This document shows, one piece after another, positions 8,108 through 17,257 of a DNA stretch of 29,126 bases; within the stretch, counting starts at the first letter, position 1; each line of letters begins with the position of its first letter. The notes under the pieces were generated by a model. It did no database searches. It saw nothing but the letters and a program-made list of their open reading frames with translations, and had not been told where the DNA came from. The DNA is from Ga0077553 sp038215275. Lineage in GTDB: Bacteria; Acidobacteriota; Terriglobia; Bryobacterales; Bryobacteraceae. The stretch covers positions 1-29,126 of the forward strand of contig JBBQRA010000046.1 of NCBI GenBank assembly GCA_038215275.1, in the 5' to 3' direction. The position numbers and the translations under genes were made by a program.

Positions 8108-11100
8108 TTAGAACTGGAATCGGCCAATGATCAGCAGGTTCGAGTTAGCCGTCCCGATGTCGGAAAACGCGCCACGGGTCCCGCTTCCAATCCGCGCAAA
8201 CGCCCCCGGCTGGTTCGCGTTAAAGGTGCCATTCGGATTCGCGTACTGAGGCTGCTTGAACGGCATGTTATTGCCGTCCAACCGGATCTGAAAGCGATAC
8301 CGCTCCTTCAGCGTCCACCACTTCGCAATCGAGAACTGCGTCCATGCCAAGCCCGGCGCCTCAAACACGTTCCGTCCCAAGTTCCCCGCCGTGAATGCAG
8401 GCGGATAGGCAAACGAGTTGAAGTTCAGGTACGGATTCTGCGCTTGCGTCGGGAAACGATTGTCGCCCAGCGTCCAGTTCTGCACCTGCGCATCCTGGTG
8501 CGTGGTCAAGATGTTAGGACGCGATTCGCCCGGCAGATACCGGTTCGGGCTCCCCGCAAATCCAACGTTGAATGGGGGACCTGACTGTAATGTCTGCGTC
8601 AGCGTAAACTGCCAGCCGCCCAACACCGCATTGGACACGCCACCGGAGTTCATGAACTTCCGGCCCCGGCCAAACGGCAGGTCATAAGACATCACCGTCA
8701 CAAACCGGTGCCGGACATCATAGTTCGCCCGCGCCTTCTCCAGCCGCCGGTTGTAGTACGTGATCCCGTTGTCGCCCGTCTCGGACTCGTTCTCCGTGAT
8801 GGTCTTGCTCCAGGTATAGAAGCTGTTGAACATCAATCCGGCCGACATCCGCTTCTCTACTCGCAAGGTCCCACCATGGTACGAGTTGTGACCAAAGTTC
8901 GAGAACAGCCTGATCTCGCCAAAATGCGGATACGGCAGATAGTTCTGCACCCCAGTGAAAATTGTGTTCAATGTGGCGAGGTCCCGGGAAATATCCAGCG
9001 GCAATACGTTCATGTTCCAGTTGTTCAATAGTCCAACGCCAGACTGACCTTGATACTGACCTTCCAACACCCAGTTGTCCCGGAAGCTCCACTGCAAACC
9101 GCCAGACCAACTCGTCACATACGGCATCCGCATATTCGGATCCCACATATGCGCCTGCCGCCCGCTGAAGTTCGTGCCCACAAACGGCACTGACCCATCC
9201 GGCTGCACGTTGTACGTAATGTTCCCCGGCCCCTGCGACAAACGGAAGACATGCCGGGGATCGCCTACTGGCGCCTGCACGTTCGCTGTAGCCAGGTACT
9301 CCTGGAACATGCTGTTCCGGTCCGTGGCAAAATTGTCTTGGTGGACCTTGCCAAGGGAAGCGCGGACTACGATCTTCGGGTGGAAATTCCACGCTAAGCC
9401 CAAGCGCGGTGCAAAGTTGTTCATGTCTTTCCGCGCCAGGGCGCCGGGGCGGTGAACAATTGCGCCGATCCGGCCAGTCAACGGATCCGTCGCCGTCGGG
9501 TCAAATTGCGACTGCTGGCCATACTTGGTCTGGAACGGGCTCTCGTATGAGTACCGGAGACCCAAATTCAGCGTCAGGTTCCGCAATGGCTTCCAGTCGT
9601 CCTGGAAATAGGCTTGATGGGACCACCAACGCGGAAGCCAGCTCGCAAAATCGCTGCTGAACGTCGCGCTCGAAACCGTCCCCAACAGGAACGAAGCAAA
9701 TGGATTTCCCGTGTTGGGCATGAACGGCGCGGCTGTAGCCGTCCCGCCACCCGTGAAGTTATACGTGCCACCAGGCAGCGCCGGTACCGTCGCATTGTAG
9801 CGCGTCCGCATCAACTCATAGCCGAACTTGATGGTGTGCTTGCCTGCCACCTTCGAGACATTGTTCTGCAACGTGAAGTCTTCGCCAATGTTCTGGAAGC
9901 TCGGCAACGCGCCGAGGCTGTACCCGAAGTTAAACAACGGGAACGTCTCCCCCGACACGTTCGGAATGCCCAGGGTCTTGGCCCAGTCGCCGCCCTGTGT
10001 GATCGCCGTCTCTTTTAGAACTCGGCGGTTGAAGCCGACCCGGAACTCGTTGCTAACTGTCGGCGAAAGAATCATCATGTCGGCAAACACCATGTTGTAG
10101 TGGTCCACCAACTGCGGCTGCGCGTTCGGGTCAATATCCAGCCAAGCGAACTGCGCCTGATGGTCGCCCTTCCACGCCCGGTGAATTGATTGCGAGTAGC
10201 GGCCGAAGGCCTTGTGATTCGATGTGAACTGGTGGTCTACTTTGAAGTCGATTCGCGTCCGGTAAATTTCCTTGGGCTGATTCTGCACCAGATTCTCCGT
10301 CGGGTTCGTCGCGCCGGGAATACCCGCTTGGTTCGGCTTGGCAAACGGCGTCCGTCCCAGGAAGTTCACCGCTACCGGATCAAACAACGAACGAGGAACA
10401 ACGTTGCCCGGGAATGGATCCCGTACCCACGTTCCGTTCTCCTGCCGCGTTGTGAACGGGTTGTATACCGGCAATACCCGCGGCGTCGTCTGACCGCCGA
10501 ACGAGAAGTCCCCATTCAACATCGCCTCGGTCGGCACAAAGGTCCGCGCCGATGCCGTGCCGGCAATCTCGCCATGCCGAGCAATTCCAGCCAGGAAAAA
10601 GGTCTTGTCCTTACCCCGGTACAGCTTCGGGATGTTAATCGGGCCGTGAATCAAACCCGTCGACTCGTTGTACGTAAACGGGTTCGTCCGCGCAAGCTGC
10701 TCCAGCGCTGTCCGGTGCACCATGTTCTTGTTGATGTACCGGTTCTCGACCGCGCCATGCAGCGTATTCGTCCCCGACTTCATCACCATCGACATCAATC
10801 CCCCCGCCGAGTGTCCGTACTCCGCCGGCATGCCCGTCGTGTGAATCTTCACTTCCTCAAAGGCGTCCTGCGTCGGCGAAACCTGCTCGTTCGGACCGCC
10901 AATATTTCCAATCCCCGGCTCTTTGCCGTTCACGCCGTCCACCTGATAGCCGATCGCCCGCGAACGCTGACCCAGCACGTGATACCCATTCATTGAATTC
11001 GTCCCAGGGTAGTAGTACATCATGCGGACTGGCCGCTTCTGGCTTACCGGAATCGCCACCAGCGTGTCGCCCGAAATCACCAGTCCTGAAGCGGATGTCT

Positions 11101-11497
11101 CCGTGTCCAGCAGGGGAGCGCCGCCGGAAACCTGCACGGTCTCCGTCACACCGCCCAATTGCATCTCTATATCGATACGCGGAATCTCGCCCGTCCGGAT
11201 CGTCACGCCCTCCCGGACATACTTCTTGAAGCCCGCCAACTCCACCGTAATCCGGTAAGTTGCCGGCGCAAGGTACGGGATGTAGTACGCTCCCTCGCCA
11301 TTCGTCATCACTTCAGAGGTAAACGCCGTTGCCGGATTCACCACCACAACCTTGGCGCCGACCACCACGGCTCCAGAGGTATCCATAATCGTGCCTACCA
11401 AGGTTCCGGTTCCAGTCGTCTGCGCAAACGCGGCGCTAGAGCAGAAAGCAAGGCTTAACGCCATTCGGGAAAGCTGTCGAGCAAAGGATAACGGCAC
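8108..11497 (-). CDS. TonB-dependent receptor, Oar-like with N-terminal carboxypeptidase-regulatory domain
   Basis: An outer-membrane beta-barrel protein of about 1129 residues. A signal peptide (MALSLAFCSSAAFAQ) is followed by a carboxypeptidase-regulatory-like domain (GTLVGTIMDTSGAVVVGAKV to about residue 120), a plug segment (LPVSQKRP-like region, RAIGYQVDGVNG) and a long barrel with repeated aromatic strands, ending in IGRFQF with a terminal Phe. This architecture is greatly expanded in Acidobacteria. The start is set at GTG 11497 because GGAGAA lies six bases upstream; TTG 11509 has no good ribosome-binding site, and ATG 11464 would still leave a signal peptide. TTGACA occurs upstream near 11564-11569 on this strand but without a convincing -10. 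The substrate is unknown; the S9 peptidase downstream would fit peptide import. Confidence 0.93.
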   Translation of the reverse strand: MPLSFARQLSRMALSLAFCSSAAFAQTTGTGTLVGTIMDTSGAVVVGAKVVVVNPATAFTSEVMTNGEGAYYIPYLAPATYRITVELAGFKKYVREGVTIRTGEIPRIDIEMQLGGVTETVQVSGGAPLLDTETSASGLVISGDTLVAIPVSQKRPVRMMYYYPGTNSMNGYHVLGQRSRAIGYQVDGVNGKEPGIGNIGGPNEQVSPTQDAFEEVKIHTTGMPAEYGHSAGGLMSMVMKSGTNTLHGAVENRYINKNMVHRTALEQLARTNPFTYNESTGLIHGPINIPKLYRGKDKTFFLAGIARHGEIAGTASARTFVPTEAMLNGDFSFGGQTTPRVLPVYNPFTTRQENGTWVRDPFPGNVVPRSLFDPVAVNFLGRTPFAKPNQAGIPGATNPTENLVQNQPKEIYRTRIDFKVDHQFTSNHKAFGRYSQSIHRAWKGDHQAQFAWLDIDPNAQPQLVDHYNMVFADMMILSPTVSNEFRVGFNRRVLKETAITQGGDWAKTLGIPNVSGETFPLFNFGYSLGALPSFQNIGEDFTLQNNVSKVAGKHTIKFGYELMRTRYNATVPALPGGTYNFTGGGTATAAPFMPNTGNPFASFLLGTVSSATFSSDFASWLPRWWSHQAYFQDDWKPLRNLTLNLGLRYSYESPFQTKYGQQSQFDPTATDPLTGRIGAIVHRPGALARKDMNNFAPRLGLAWNFHPKIVVRASLGKVHQDNFATDRNSMFQEYLATANVQAPVGDPRHVFRLSQGPGNITYNVQPDGSVPFVGTNFSGRQAHMWDPNMRMPYVTSWSGGLQWSFRDNWVLEGQYQGQSGVGLLNNWNMNVLPLDISRDLATLNTIFTGVQNYLPYPHFGEIRLFSNFGHNSYHGGTLRVEKRMSAGLMFNSFYTWSKTITENESETGDNGITYYNRRLEKARANYDVRHRFVTVMSYDLPFGRGRKFMNSGGVSNAVLGGWQFTLTQTLQSGPPFNVGFAGSPNRYLPGESRPNILTTHQDAQVQNWTLGDNRFPTQAQNPYLNFNSFAYPPAFTAGNLGRNVFEAPGLAWTQFSIAKWWTLKERYRFQIRLDGNNMPFKQPQYANPNGTFNANQPGAFARIGSGTRGAFSDIGTANSNLLIIGRFQF

Positions 11498-11577
11498 AAG
11501 GTTCTCCAAAACTTGAGATGAGGTGAAGGTCCAGCGCCGTACTCCATCACATTTATTAACCCCGTGTCAACGGGTCT

Positions 11578-12978
11578 TTACCAGATTCCAATCACCTTCC
11601 ACCACACTCCCCCCACCCCAAGCCACACCGCCAGATTCACCAGCGAAACCAAAAAGCCAATGCGCCACCACTCCCCCTCCCCCACATAGCCTGCCCCATA
11701 GAATACCGGCGCCGACCCCGTCCCATACGGCGTCAACCCCGCATTCAAATTCGAAAAATACCCCAATGGCAATGCCGCTACTAATGGCGGAGCCCCCAGC
11801 GCCAAAGCCGCCGTCAAAAACGCCGGATAGAGCGCCGTCACCTGCGCTGTCATACTCGCAAACGCGTAGTGGATGTACAAATACACCAGGATCAAAACGA
11901 GTAACCCCGCCATCCACGACAGCCCCGCCAACCGCCCAAATAAGGCCTCCGAAGCCACTTTAACCGCCCCGCCCGCGTTCAACTCATCCGCCATCATGAT
12001 CAGCGGCGCGAACCATAACAGCACATCCCATGCCTTCGTCTCTCCCAGTAACTCCTCCCAGCGGAGCAACCCGGTTAGTAACTGCGCGCAAATCCCTACC
12101 AGCGCTACATACGCATTCCCCACCCCATGCAACGGCGATGTCACCCAGCCCAACATCACCAACCCCAATATCACCATAAGACCCCGCTCCGCCCCGCTCA
12201 TCGCTCCCATCTCCCCCAACCGCCCCACTGCCAGCTCCCGCGCCGGCGCCGTATCCGTTAACTCCGGCCGATGCCACTGATGAATAAAAAATGGCACCGC
12301 CACCGCCGCCACCGCCGCCGGCACGCAACTCCCCGCCAGCCACCCTAACCACGTAATCTCCACCCCGCCAATCTTTAGCGCCATCTGCGCCATCAGCGGA
12401 TTCGCCACCATGCTCGTCAGAAACACCGCCGACGCCAGGTAGTTCCCGTGAAAGCAAACCAACATCAGGAACGAACCAATTCTCCGCGCCGTCTCCCCTG
12501 GCTCGGACCCAAACGCCAACGCCAAACTCCGCGTCACTGGGAACACCACGCTCCCGCCCCGCGCCGTATCAGAAGGAACAAATGGAGCCACCACCAAACC
12601 CGCCGCCACCACCGAATACGCCAATCGCAACGGAGTCGTCGCAAACCGGGCGATCAATTGATACGCCACCCGCATCCCCAACCCCGTAGATCCCACCGCA
12701 CGCGCAAACAGATAGGCCGAAAAAATCAGCCACACCGTCTGATTGCTAAATCCCAAAAGAACCCGATTCGCCGGCACCGTCCCCGTCACCGCCAACAGCG
12801 TCATCGCTATCAAAACGCAAACTCCCATCGGGGCCGGTTTCACCACCAGCGACAAGACCGTCGCCAGAAACACCGCCACCAGATGCCGCTGCGGCTCCGT
12901 GAACCCCGGCCAAGGCAAGAAATACAACAGCGCCCCCGGCGCCAATACCGCCATCCATCGACCCGTTTTTTGTCCCAA
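11578..12978 (-). CDS. DASS-family (CitT/SODiT-like) di/tricarboxylate or anion transporter
   Basis: A 466-residue integral membrane protein with about 11-12 hydrophobic segments. The C-terminal half is typical of the CitT branch: ASMTAQVTALYPAF, LGYFSNLNAGLTPYGTG and GEWWRIGFLVSLVNL. The first substrate/Na+-binding motif, normally SNT, reads PSDTARGG, so Asn is replaced by Asp; the second motif (ASMT) keeps Ser and Thr. Expected substrates are citrate, malate, succinate or oxoglutarate, but the substitution makes the exact specificity and ion coupling uncertain. The start is TTG 12978, with GGTGAG just upstream; an internal ATG at 12954 is possible. The stop lies about 80 bp before the receptor start on the same strand. 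It is divergent from the Cys-rich gene at 13060. Confidence 0.9.
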   Translation of the reverse strand: MGQKTGRWMAVLAPGALLYFLPWPGFTEPQRHLVAVFLATVLSLVVKPAPMGVCVLIAMTLLAVTGTVPANRVLLGFSNQTVWLIFSAYLFARAVGSTGLGMRVAYQLIARFATTPLRLAYSVVAAGLVVAPFVPSDTARGGSVVFPVTRSLALAFGSEPGETARRIGSFLMLVCFHGNYLASAVFLTSMVANPLMAQMALKIGGVEITWLGWLAGSCVPAAVAAVAVPFFIHQWHRPELTDTAPARELAVGRLGEMGAMSGAERGLMVILGLVMLGWVTSPLHGVGNAYVALVGICAQLLTGLLRWEELLGETKAWDVLLWFAPLIMMADELNAGGAVKVASEALFGRLAGLSWMAGLLVLILVYLYIHYAFASMTAQVTALYPAFLTAALALGAPPLVAALPLGYFSNLNAGLTPYGTGSAPVFYGAGYVGEGEWWRIGFLVSLVNLAVWLGVGGVWWKVIGIW

Positions 12979-13021
12979 GGCTCACCATCATATCCCGCTC
13001 AAAAAAAAATTCTGCAGATCC

Positions 13022-13050
13022 TGGACTCCTTTGGTCGGGCATTTTATACT
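13022..13050 (+). promoter_or_regulatory. Sigma70-like promoter for the Cys-rich small gene
   Basis: TATACT at 13045-13050 matches the -10 consensus closely. TGGACT at 13022-13027 is a 4/6 match to TTGACA, and the spacer is exactly 17 bp. Initiation 6-8 bases after the -10 would start the RNA at about 13057, three bases before the ATG at 13060, so the transcript would be leaderless or nearly so. Confidence 0.5.
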
Positions 13051-13059
13051 TGCAAATAG

Positions 13060-13269
13060 ATGGCATCTACGATTCAGGTCCGCCAGCAGTGCTGCGAAAC
13101 CTATCTCTCCCGCGGAACCCGCTGCTCCATTTGCCCCTGCCGGCCAGAGAACATGGCCGCCGCCGAGGCCTGTCGCCAGGAATGCTCGACCAGCCAGGGA
13201 ACATGCGGTCGTCGCTTCGCCCGGAATATCCCCTCACCGTTCGCGGTCCTGCAAGCGCTAGGCAAGTAA
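13060..13269 (+). CDS. Small Cys-rich protein, unknown function
   Basis: A 69-residue protein with eight cysteines: a CC pair at 11-12, then CSICPC (22, 25, 27), and singles at 38, 42 and 48. Codon third positions are strongly G/C, as in the neighbouring genes. CC, followed ten residues later by CxxCxC, suggests a metal or Fe-S site, distantly reminiscent of C-terminal cysteine clusters such as that of FhuF-type reductases, but I do not recognise the family. There is no ribosome-binding site. A good promoter places the RNA start almost at the ATG, so leaderless translation is likely. The next gene starts 36 bp downstream on the same strand. There is no signal peptide, so it is presumably cytoplasmic. 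Confidence 0.6.
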   Translation: MASTIQVRQQCCETYLSRGTRCSICPCRPENMAAAEACRQECSTSQGTCGRRFARNIPSPFAVLQALGK

Positions 13270-13305
13270 CTTTCGGGTTTCCGCCGTCCAGCTATCCTGG
13301 ACGGA

Positions 13306-14907
13306 ATGGCTTCTCTTGAATCGGCTCGCGATCACTTCCTGGCCCGTCGCCTCCCTGAGGCCGACCTGGCCTGCCGGGCAGCCCTCTGGGTCGGCGCCCC
13401 TTCGGCCGATATTCACACCCTTCACGGCAACATTCTCCTGGCGCAGCAGCGCCCCAAAGACGCCGTCGCCGCTTACAGCGAGGCCCTCAAGCTTGATCCC
13501 CGATTCTTCGCCGCCTGGTACGGCTCCGGCTGCGCCTTCCTGCAACTCCAGGAGTTCGCCGCCTCCCTCGAAAGCTGGCGCCACGCCCTCGCCCTGAACG
13601 CGACCCACGTCCCAAGCCTCCACAACTACGCCAAGGCCCTTTTCCAACTCGGCAACATCGACGCCGCCATCCAACACTTCCACGCCGCCTACGAACTCGA
13701 CGGCAACCCCCACTCCCTCTCGGCCCTCGCCACCTCCATCCCCGCCAGCCCCCTCGCTACCGCCAGTGACATTCTCGCCGCCCGCCAACACTACGCCGCC
13801 ACCCTCCCCCCACCAGCGCCCCCCCAACCAACTCCCCACCAAGGCCCCCTCCGCATCGGTTACCTCTCGTCATTTTTCCAATCCGATCACTGGATGAAGC
13901 CCGTCTGGGGCCTCCTCAACCATCACGACCGCTCCCGCTTCGAACTCTTCCTCCTCTCCGACGCCCCCCGCTCCGCCTGCGCCGGCTACCAGCACCACTC
14001 CTCCGATCACTTCCTCGACATCTCCACCCTCTCTAACGACGAAGCCGCCCAGCGCATCGAACAAATCCACCTCGACCTCCTCATAGATCTCAACGGCTAC
14101 AGTCAACTCGACCGTCTCCCCCTCATCGCCCGAAAGCCCGCGCCGATCGTCGTCGGCTGGTTCAACCTCTACGCCACCTCCGGCATCCCCGCCTATGACT
14201 ATCTGATCGGCGATCCCCACGTGATCAGACCCGCCGAAGAACCGGACTACTCGGAAACCATCGCCCGTGTCCCCGGATCCTATCTCACCTTCCAAGTCCA
14301 ATACCCGGTCCCCGAAGTCTCCCCGCCCCCCAGCCTGGCCAACGGCTACATCACCTTCGGCTGCTTCGCCTCTCACCACAAGCTGAATCCCGATGTCCTC
14401 GCAGCCTGGGCCGAAATCCTTCACCGCGCCCCCAGCGCCCGCCTCGTCCTCAAGAACAGCCTCCTCCATCGCCCAACGGTTCGCCAACACCTCCTCGACG
14501 CCTTCGCCGCCCTCGCTATCGCCCCGGATCGAATCTCATGCAGCGGCAGAGCCCCCCACTTCGATTTCCTCGCGGCCTACGCCGATGTCGATATCGCCCT
14601 CGACCCCTTTCCCTACAACGGCGGCACCACCACCATGGAAGCCCTCTGGCAAGGCGTCCCCGTCCTCTGTTTCGACGGCGACCGCTGGGCCGCCCGCCAA
14701 GGCGTCTCCCTCCTCCGCAACGCCGGCCTCGAACAGTTCACCGCCCCGGATCTCCCCAGCTACATCGACACCGCCGTCGATCTCGCCCAAAACCCTGAAC
14801 CCCTCGCCGCTCTCCGCGCCAACATGCGCCAATACCTCCGGCAATCCCCCGTCTGCAACTCCGCCGCCTTCGCCCGCCAAATGGAAGCCCTCTACCTTCA
14901 ATTTTGA
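13306..14907 (+). CDS. TPR protein with O-GlcNAc-transferase-like (GT41) domain
   Basis: A 533-residue protein. Tetratricopeptide repeats occupy about residues 5-150 (for example HTLHGNILLAQQRPKDAVAA and NYAKALFQLGNIDAAIQHF). A GT41 (OGT/SPINDLY-like) catalytic region follows: LRIGYLSSFFQSDHWMKP, LDLLIDLNGYSQ, VVGWFNLYATSGIPAYDYLI, FGCFASHHKLNPDVLAAW and DPFPYNGGTTTMEALWQGVP. In this family the last two segments help bind the nucleotide sugar. It probably glycosylates Ser/Thr of proteins; bacterial members act on cell-surface or flagellar proteins, but no partner is evident here. The catalytic-base His usual in OGT (HP.. motif) appears as SDHW, so activity is likely but not proven. A secreted glycoside hydrolase gene starts 14 bp downstream, probably in the same operon. 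Confidence 0.93.
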   Translation: MASLESARDHFLARRLPEADLACRAALWVGAPSADIHTLHGNILLAQQRPKDAVAAYSEALKLDPRFFAAWYGSGCAFLQLQEFAASLESWRHALALNATHVPSLHNYAKALFQLGNIDAAIQHFHAAYELDGNPHSLSALATSIPASPLATASDILAARQHYAATLPPPAPPQPTPHQGPLRIGYLSSFFQSDHWMKPVWGLLNHHDRSRFELFLLSDAPRSACAGYQHHSSDHFLDISTLSNDEAAQRIEQIHLDLLIDLNGYSQLDRLPLIARKPAPIVVGWFNLYATSGIPAYDYLIGDPHVIRPAEEPDYSETIARVPGSYLTFQVQYPVPEVSPPPSLANGYITFGCFASHHKLNPDVLAAWAEILHRAPSARLVLKNSLLHRPTVRQHLLDAFAALAIAPDRISCSGRAPHFDFLAAYADVDIALDPFPYNGGTTTMEALWQGVPVLCFDGDRWAARQGVSLLRNAGLEQFTAPDLPSYIDTAVDLAQNPEPLAALRANMRQYLRQSPVCNSAAFARQMEALYLQF

Positions 14908-14921
14908 TAGACTACTCGCCC

Positions 14922-16700
14922 ATGCGCGGCCTCCTGCTTCTCCTCACCTTGCCTGTCCTCGCCCTAGCGAACCGAGTCACCGGCGACCTCAAAGTCTGGA
15001 GCCCCCTCACCCTCTCTTTCACCGGTCCCGCCACCAGCGAAAGCGCCACCCCCAATCCGTTCACCGATTACCGTCTCACCGTCACGCTCCGCCACGAATC
15101 CACCGGCCGTACCCTCAATCTCCCCGGCTACTACGCCGCCGACGGCAATGCCGCCGAATCCTCCGCCGAAGCCGGCGCCGTCTGGCACGCCCGCTTCCTC
15201 CCCGACGCCCCCGGCCCCTGGACCTATCAAGCCTCCTTCCGCACCGGCCCCGCCGTCGCTCTCTCCGCAGACCCCAACGCCGGCCAGCCCAATACCTTCA
15301 ACGGAGCCTCCGGCCGCTTCACCATTGCGCCCAACCCCGGCGCCAAAGGCCTCCTCCGCTACACCGGCGGCCACTATCTCCAATTCGCCGGCAACGGCCA
15401 GCACTATCTCAAAGGCGGTGCCGACAGCCCCGAAAACTTCCTCGCCTACTACGAGTTCGACGGCACCTTCGACACCGACGCCAACTTCAACGAAGGCCGC
15501 AACACCACCGCCAAGCCCTTCGTCCACCATTACGAACCCCACGCCCGCGACGCCCGTCCCGGCGATCCCACCTGGCAGAACGGCAAGGGCAAAAACATCC
15601 TCGGCGCCCTCAACTACCTCGCCGCCAAGGGCATGAACAGCGTCTACTTCCTCACCTACAACATCGATACCGGCGACGGCAAGGACACTTGGCCCTGGAC
15701 AACCCCCGACGTCCGCGACCGCTTCGACGTTAGCAAACTCGCCCAGTGGGAAGTGGTCTTCTCTCACATGGACAAACTCGGCCTCCTCCTCCACGTCATC
15801 ACCCAGGAAACCGAAAACGATGGCAAACTCGGCGGCAGCCCCGGGCTCAACCCCATCCGCCGCCTCTATCTCCGCGAACTCATCGCCCGCTTCGCCCACC
15901 ACCCCGCTCTAGTCTGGAACCTCGGCGAAGAAAATAACACCCCCGACCCGGACCGCCGCACCATCGCCGCCTACATCCGCTCTCTCGACGTCAACGCTCA
16001 CCCCATCGGCATCCACAGCCACGTCAACGGTGCCCACAACGACTACAAAACACTCTGGGGAGCACCCAACTTTGAAGTCAGCTCCATCCAATCCGACATG
16101 AGCCGCTACCATGCCGAGGCAATCGAATTCCGCAAACGCAGCGCCACCGCCGGCCGCCCCTGGGTCATCTTCCACGACGAGCAATCCTCCGCCGATTCAG
16201 GCGTCCTCCCCGACTCGGACGACCCCGATCACGACATCCCCCGCATCGAAGCCCTCTGGGGCAACCTCCTCGGCGGCGGCGCCGGAGTCGAGTGGTACTT
16301 CGGCTACCGGTACACCGACATGGATCTCAACGCCGAGGACTGGCGCTCCCGCGACAAGATCTGGGACCAGACGCGCCACGCCCTCGACTTCTTCCACCGC
16401 TATCTCCCCTTCTGGGAGATGGAGCCAGTCGACCCCTCCTATGAAGCCGTCGACGGCTCCCCCGCCCGCGTCTTCTCCAAACCCGGCGCCATTTACGCCA
16501 TCCAACTTCCCCGCGGAGGCGCCGTCCAAATCAAGCTCCCCGACGGCAAATACTCCGTCGATTGGTACAACCCCCGCGAAGGCGGCGATCTCCAGAAAAC
16601 GAAGATCACCGAAGTCGAAGGAGGCCGCCGCCGCGTATGGCTCGGCCCCCCGCCTGCCGCCTACGCCCGCGACTGGGTCATCCTCCTCCGCCGACTGTAA
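14922..16700 (+). CDS. Secreted DUF5060-type glycoside hydrolase
   Basis: A 592-residue protein starting MRGLLLLLTLPVLALANRV, a clear signal peptide. ATG 14922 is preferred over in-frame TTG 14904, which would disrupt it. Residues about 20-125 form a DUF5060-like beta-sandwich (KVWSPLTLSFTGP, WHARFLPDAPGPWTYQASF). A TIM-barrel region (about 130-500) follows with LKGGADSPENFLAYYEFDG, WNLGEENN (candidate acid/base Glu) and VIFHDEQ (candidate nucleophile Glu). A short beta domain ends the protein (YSVDWYNPREGG). Such enzymes act on plant or algal polysaccharides; the exact substrate is unknown. It follows the GT41 gene by 14 bp. The 3' end is 2 bp from the convergent NTF2-like gene. Confidence 0.9.
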   Translation: MRGLLLLLTLPVLALANRVTGDLKVWSPLTLSFTGPATSESATPNPFTDYRLTVTLRHESTGRTLNLPGYYAADGNAAESSAEAGAVWHARFLPDAPGPWTYQASFRTGPAVALSADPNAGQPNTFNGASGRFTIAPNPGAKGLLRYTGGHYLQFAGNGQHYLKGGADSPENFLAYYEFDGTFDTDANFNEGRNTTAKPFVHHYEPHARDARPGDPTWQNGKGKNILGALNYLAAKGMNSVYFLTYNIDTGDGKDTWPWTTPDVRDRFDVSKLAQWEVVFSHMDKLGLLLHVITQETENDGKLGGSPGLNPIRRLYLRELIARFAHHPALVWNLGEENNTPDPDRRTIAAYIRSLDVNAHPIGIHSHVNGAHNDYKTLWGAPNFEVSSIQSDMSRYHAEAIEFRKRSATAGRPWVIFHDEQSSADSGVLPDSDDPDHDIPRIEALWGNLLGGGAGVEWYFGYRYTDMDLNAEDWRSRDKIWDQTRHALDFFHRYLPFWEMEPVDPSYEAVDGSPARVFSKPGAIYAIQLPRGGAVQIKLPDGKYSVDWYNPREGGDLQKTKITEVEGGRRRVWLGPPPAAYARDWVILLRRL

Positions 16701-16702
16701 CC

Positions 16703-17068
16703 CTAACCATGCAGATGGAAGACCTTGTTCATAATTTTCCACTCCCCGTCCACCTTTAACAGAGTGAAGAAATCCGTGAACCGGTGCCCCGTCCAGTTGT
16801 CAATCTCCAGCCGCGCCGTCGCCACCGTCTCGCTCACATCCACGTTCACCACTCGGACTTCAATCTCCGTCGCCGCCCCATTCCCATCGTGCCAATCATA
16901 GAAGCCTTGAATCGCGCCCGCGAATAAGTCCGGCCCCACATACCCGAAAATCGTCGCGTCGTCATGAAACGCCTTCTTAATCTCCGAGCTCTGCCCGGAT
17001 TGCGCCCCATCAACATAGTGCTGAATCGTCGCCCGGATCGCGTCAAACTCTTGAACTGGAGTTGCCAT
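16703..17068 (-). CDS. NTF2-fold protein (putative lumazine-binding/SnoaL-like)
   Basis: A 121-residue cone-fold protein: IRATIQHYVDGAQSGQSSEI, then FHDDATIFGY, a central helix, VARLEIDNWTGHRFTDFFTL and the ending DGEWKIMNKVFHLHG. This is the pattern of small NTF2-like proteins annotated as putative lumazine-binding. They bind hydrophobic ligands or act as isomerases or hydrolases, but catalytic residues cannot be assigned. It has no signal peptide. It is convergent with the glycoside hydrolase gene, with only 2 bp between stops, so the two transcripts probably overlap at their 3' ends. Confidence 0.88.
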   Translation of the reverse strand: MATPVQEFDAIRATIQHYVDGAQSGQSSEIKKAFHDDATIFGYVGPDLFAGAIQGFYDWHDGNGAATEIEVRVVNVDVSETVATARLEIDNWTGHRFTDFFTLLKVDGEWKIMNKVFHLHG

Positions 17069-17257
17069 AGAGGCTCAGAATAGCAAACCCCGCAATCTCT
17101 TCAGCCGAGCACTTGCTATCCCCATTACCCTAGCCCTCTCGGGCCCCTTGCGGCCTTCAGACAAAGCGGACTCGGCGGCCTGCTCGGACACCTCGAACTC
17201 AAAGATGCCCTCCCCGGCGCGGATGCCCCCCTCCTCCCCCGCTGCCGCCCGTCACTT

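Noticed and set aside
11560..11576. Short inverted repeat with a TTGACA match between the DASS stop and the receptor start.
   Set aside because: Only a 5-bp stem with no T-run, and no acceptable -10 at 16-18 bp from TTGACA, so neither a terminator nor a promoter is supported.
14393..15733. Long + strand open frame overlapping the GT41 and hydrolase genes.
   Set aside because: It is out of frame with two well-supported proteins and consists of Pro/Arg/Ser-rich low-complexity sequence typical of shadow frames in GC-rich DNA.
14964..15902. Long - strand open frame rich in Gly, Ala, Glu and Val opposite the glycoside hydrolase.
   Set aside because: Antisense shadow produced by the C-ending codons of the real gene; no domain pattern.
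17069..17257. Intergenic stretch with a protein-like - strand segment (GIRAGEGIFEFEVSEQAAES).
   Set aside because: No start, no recognised family, and composition close to other shadow frames; left unannotated.
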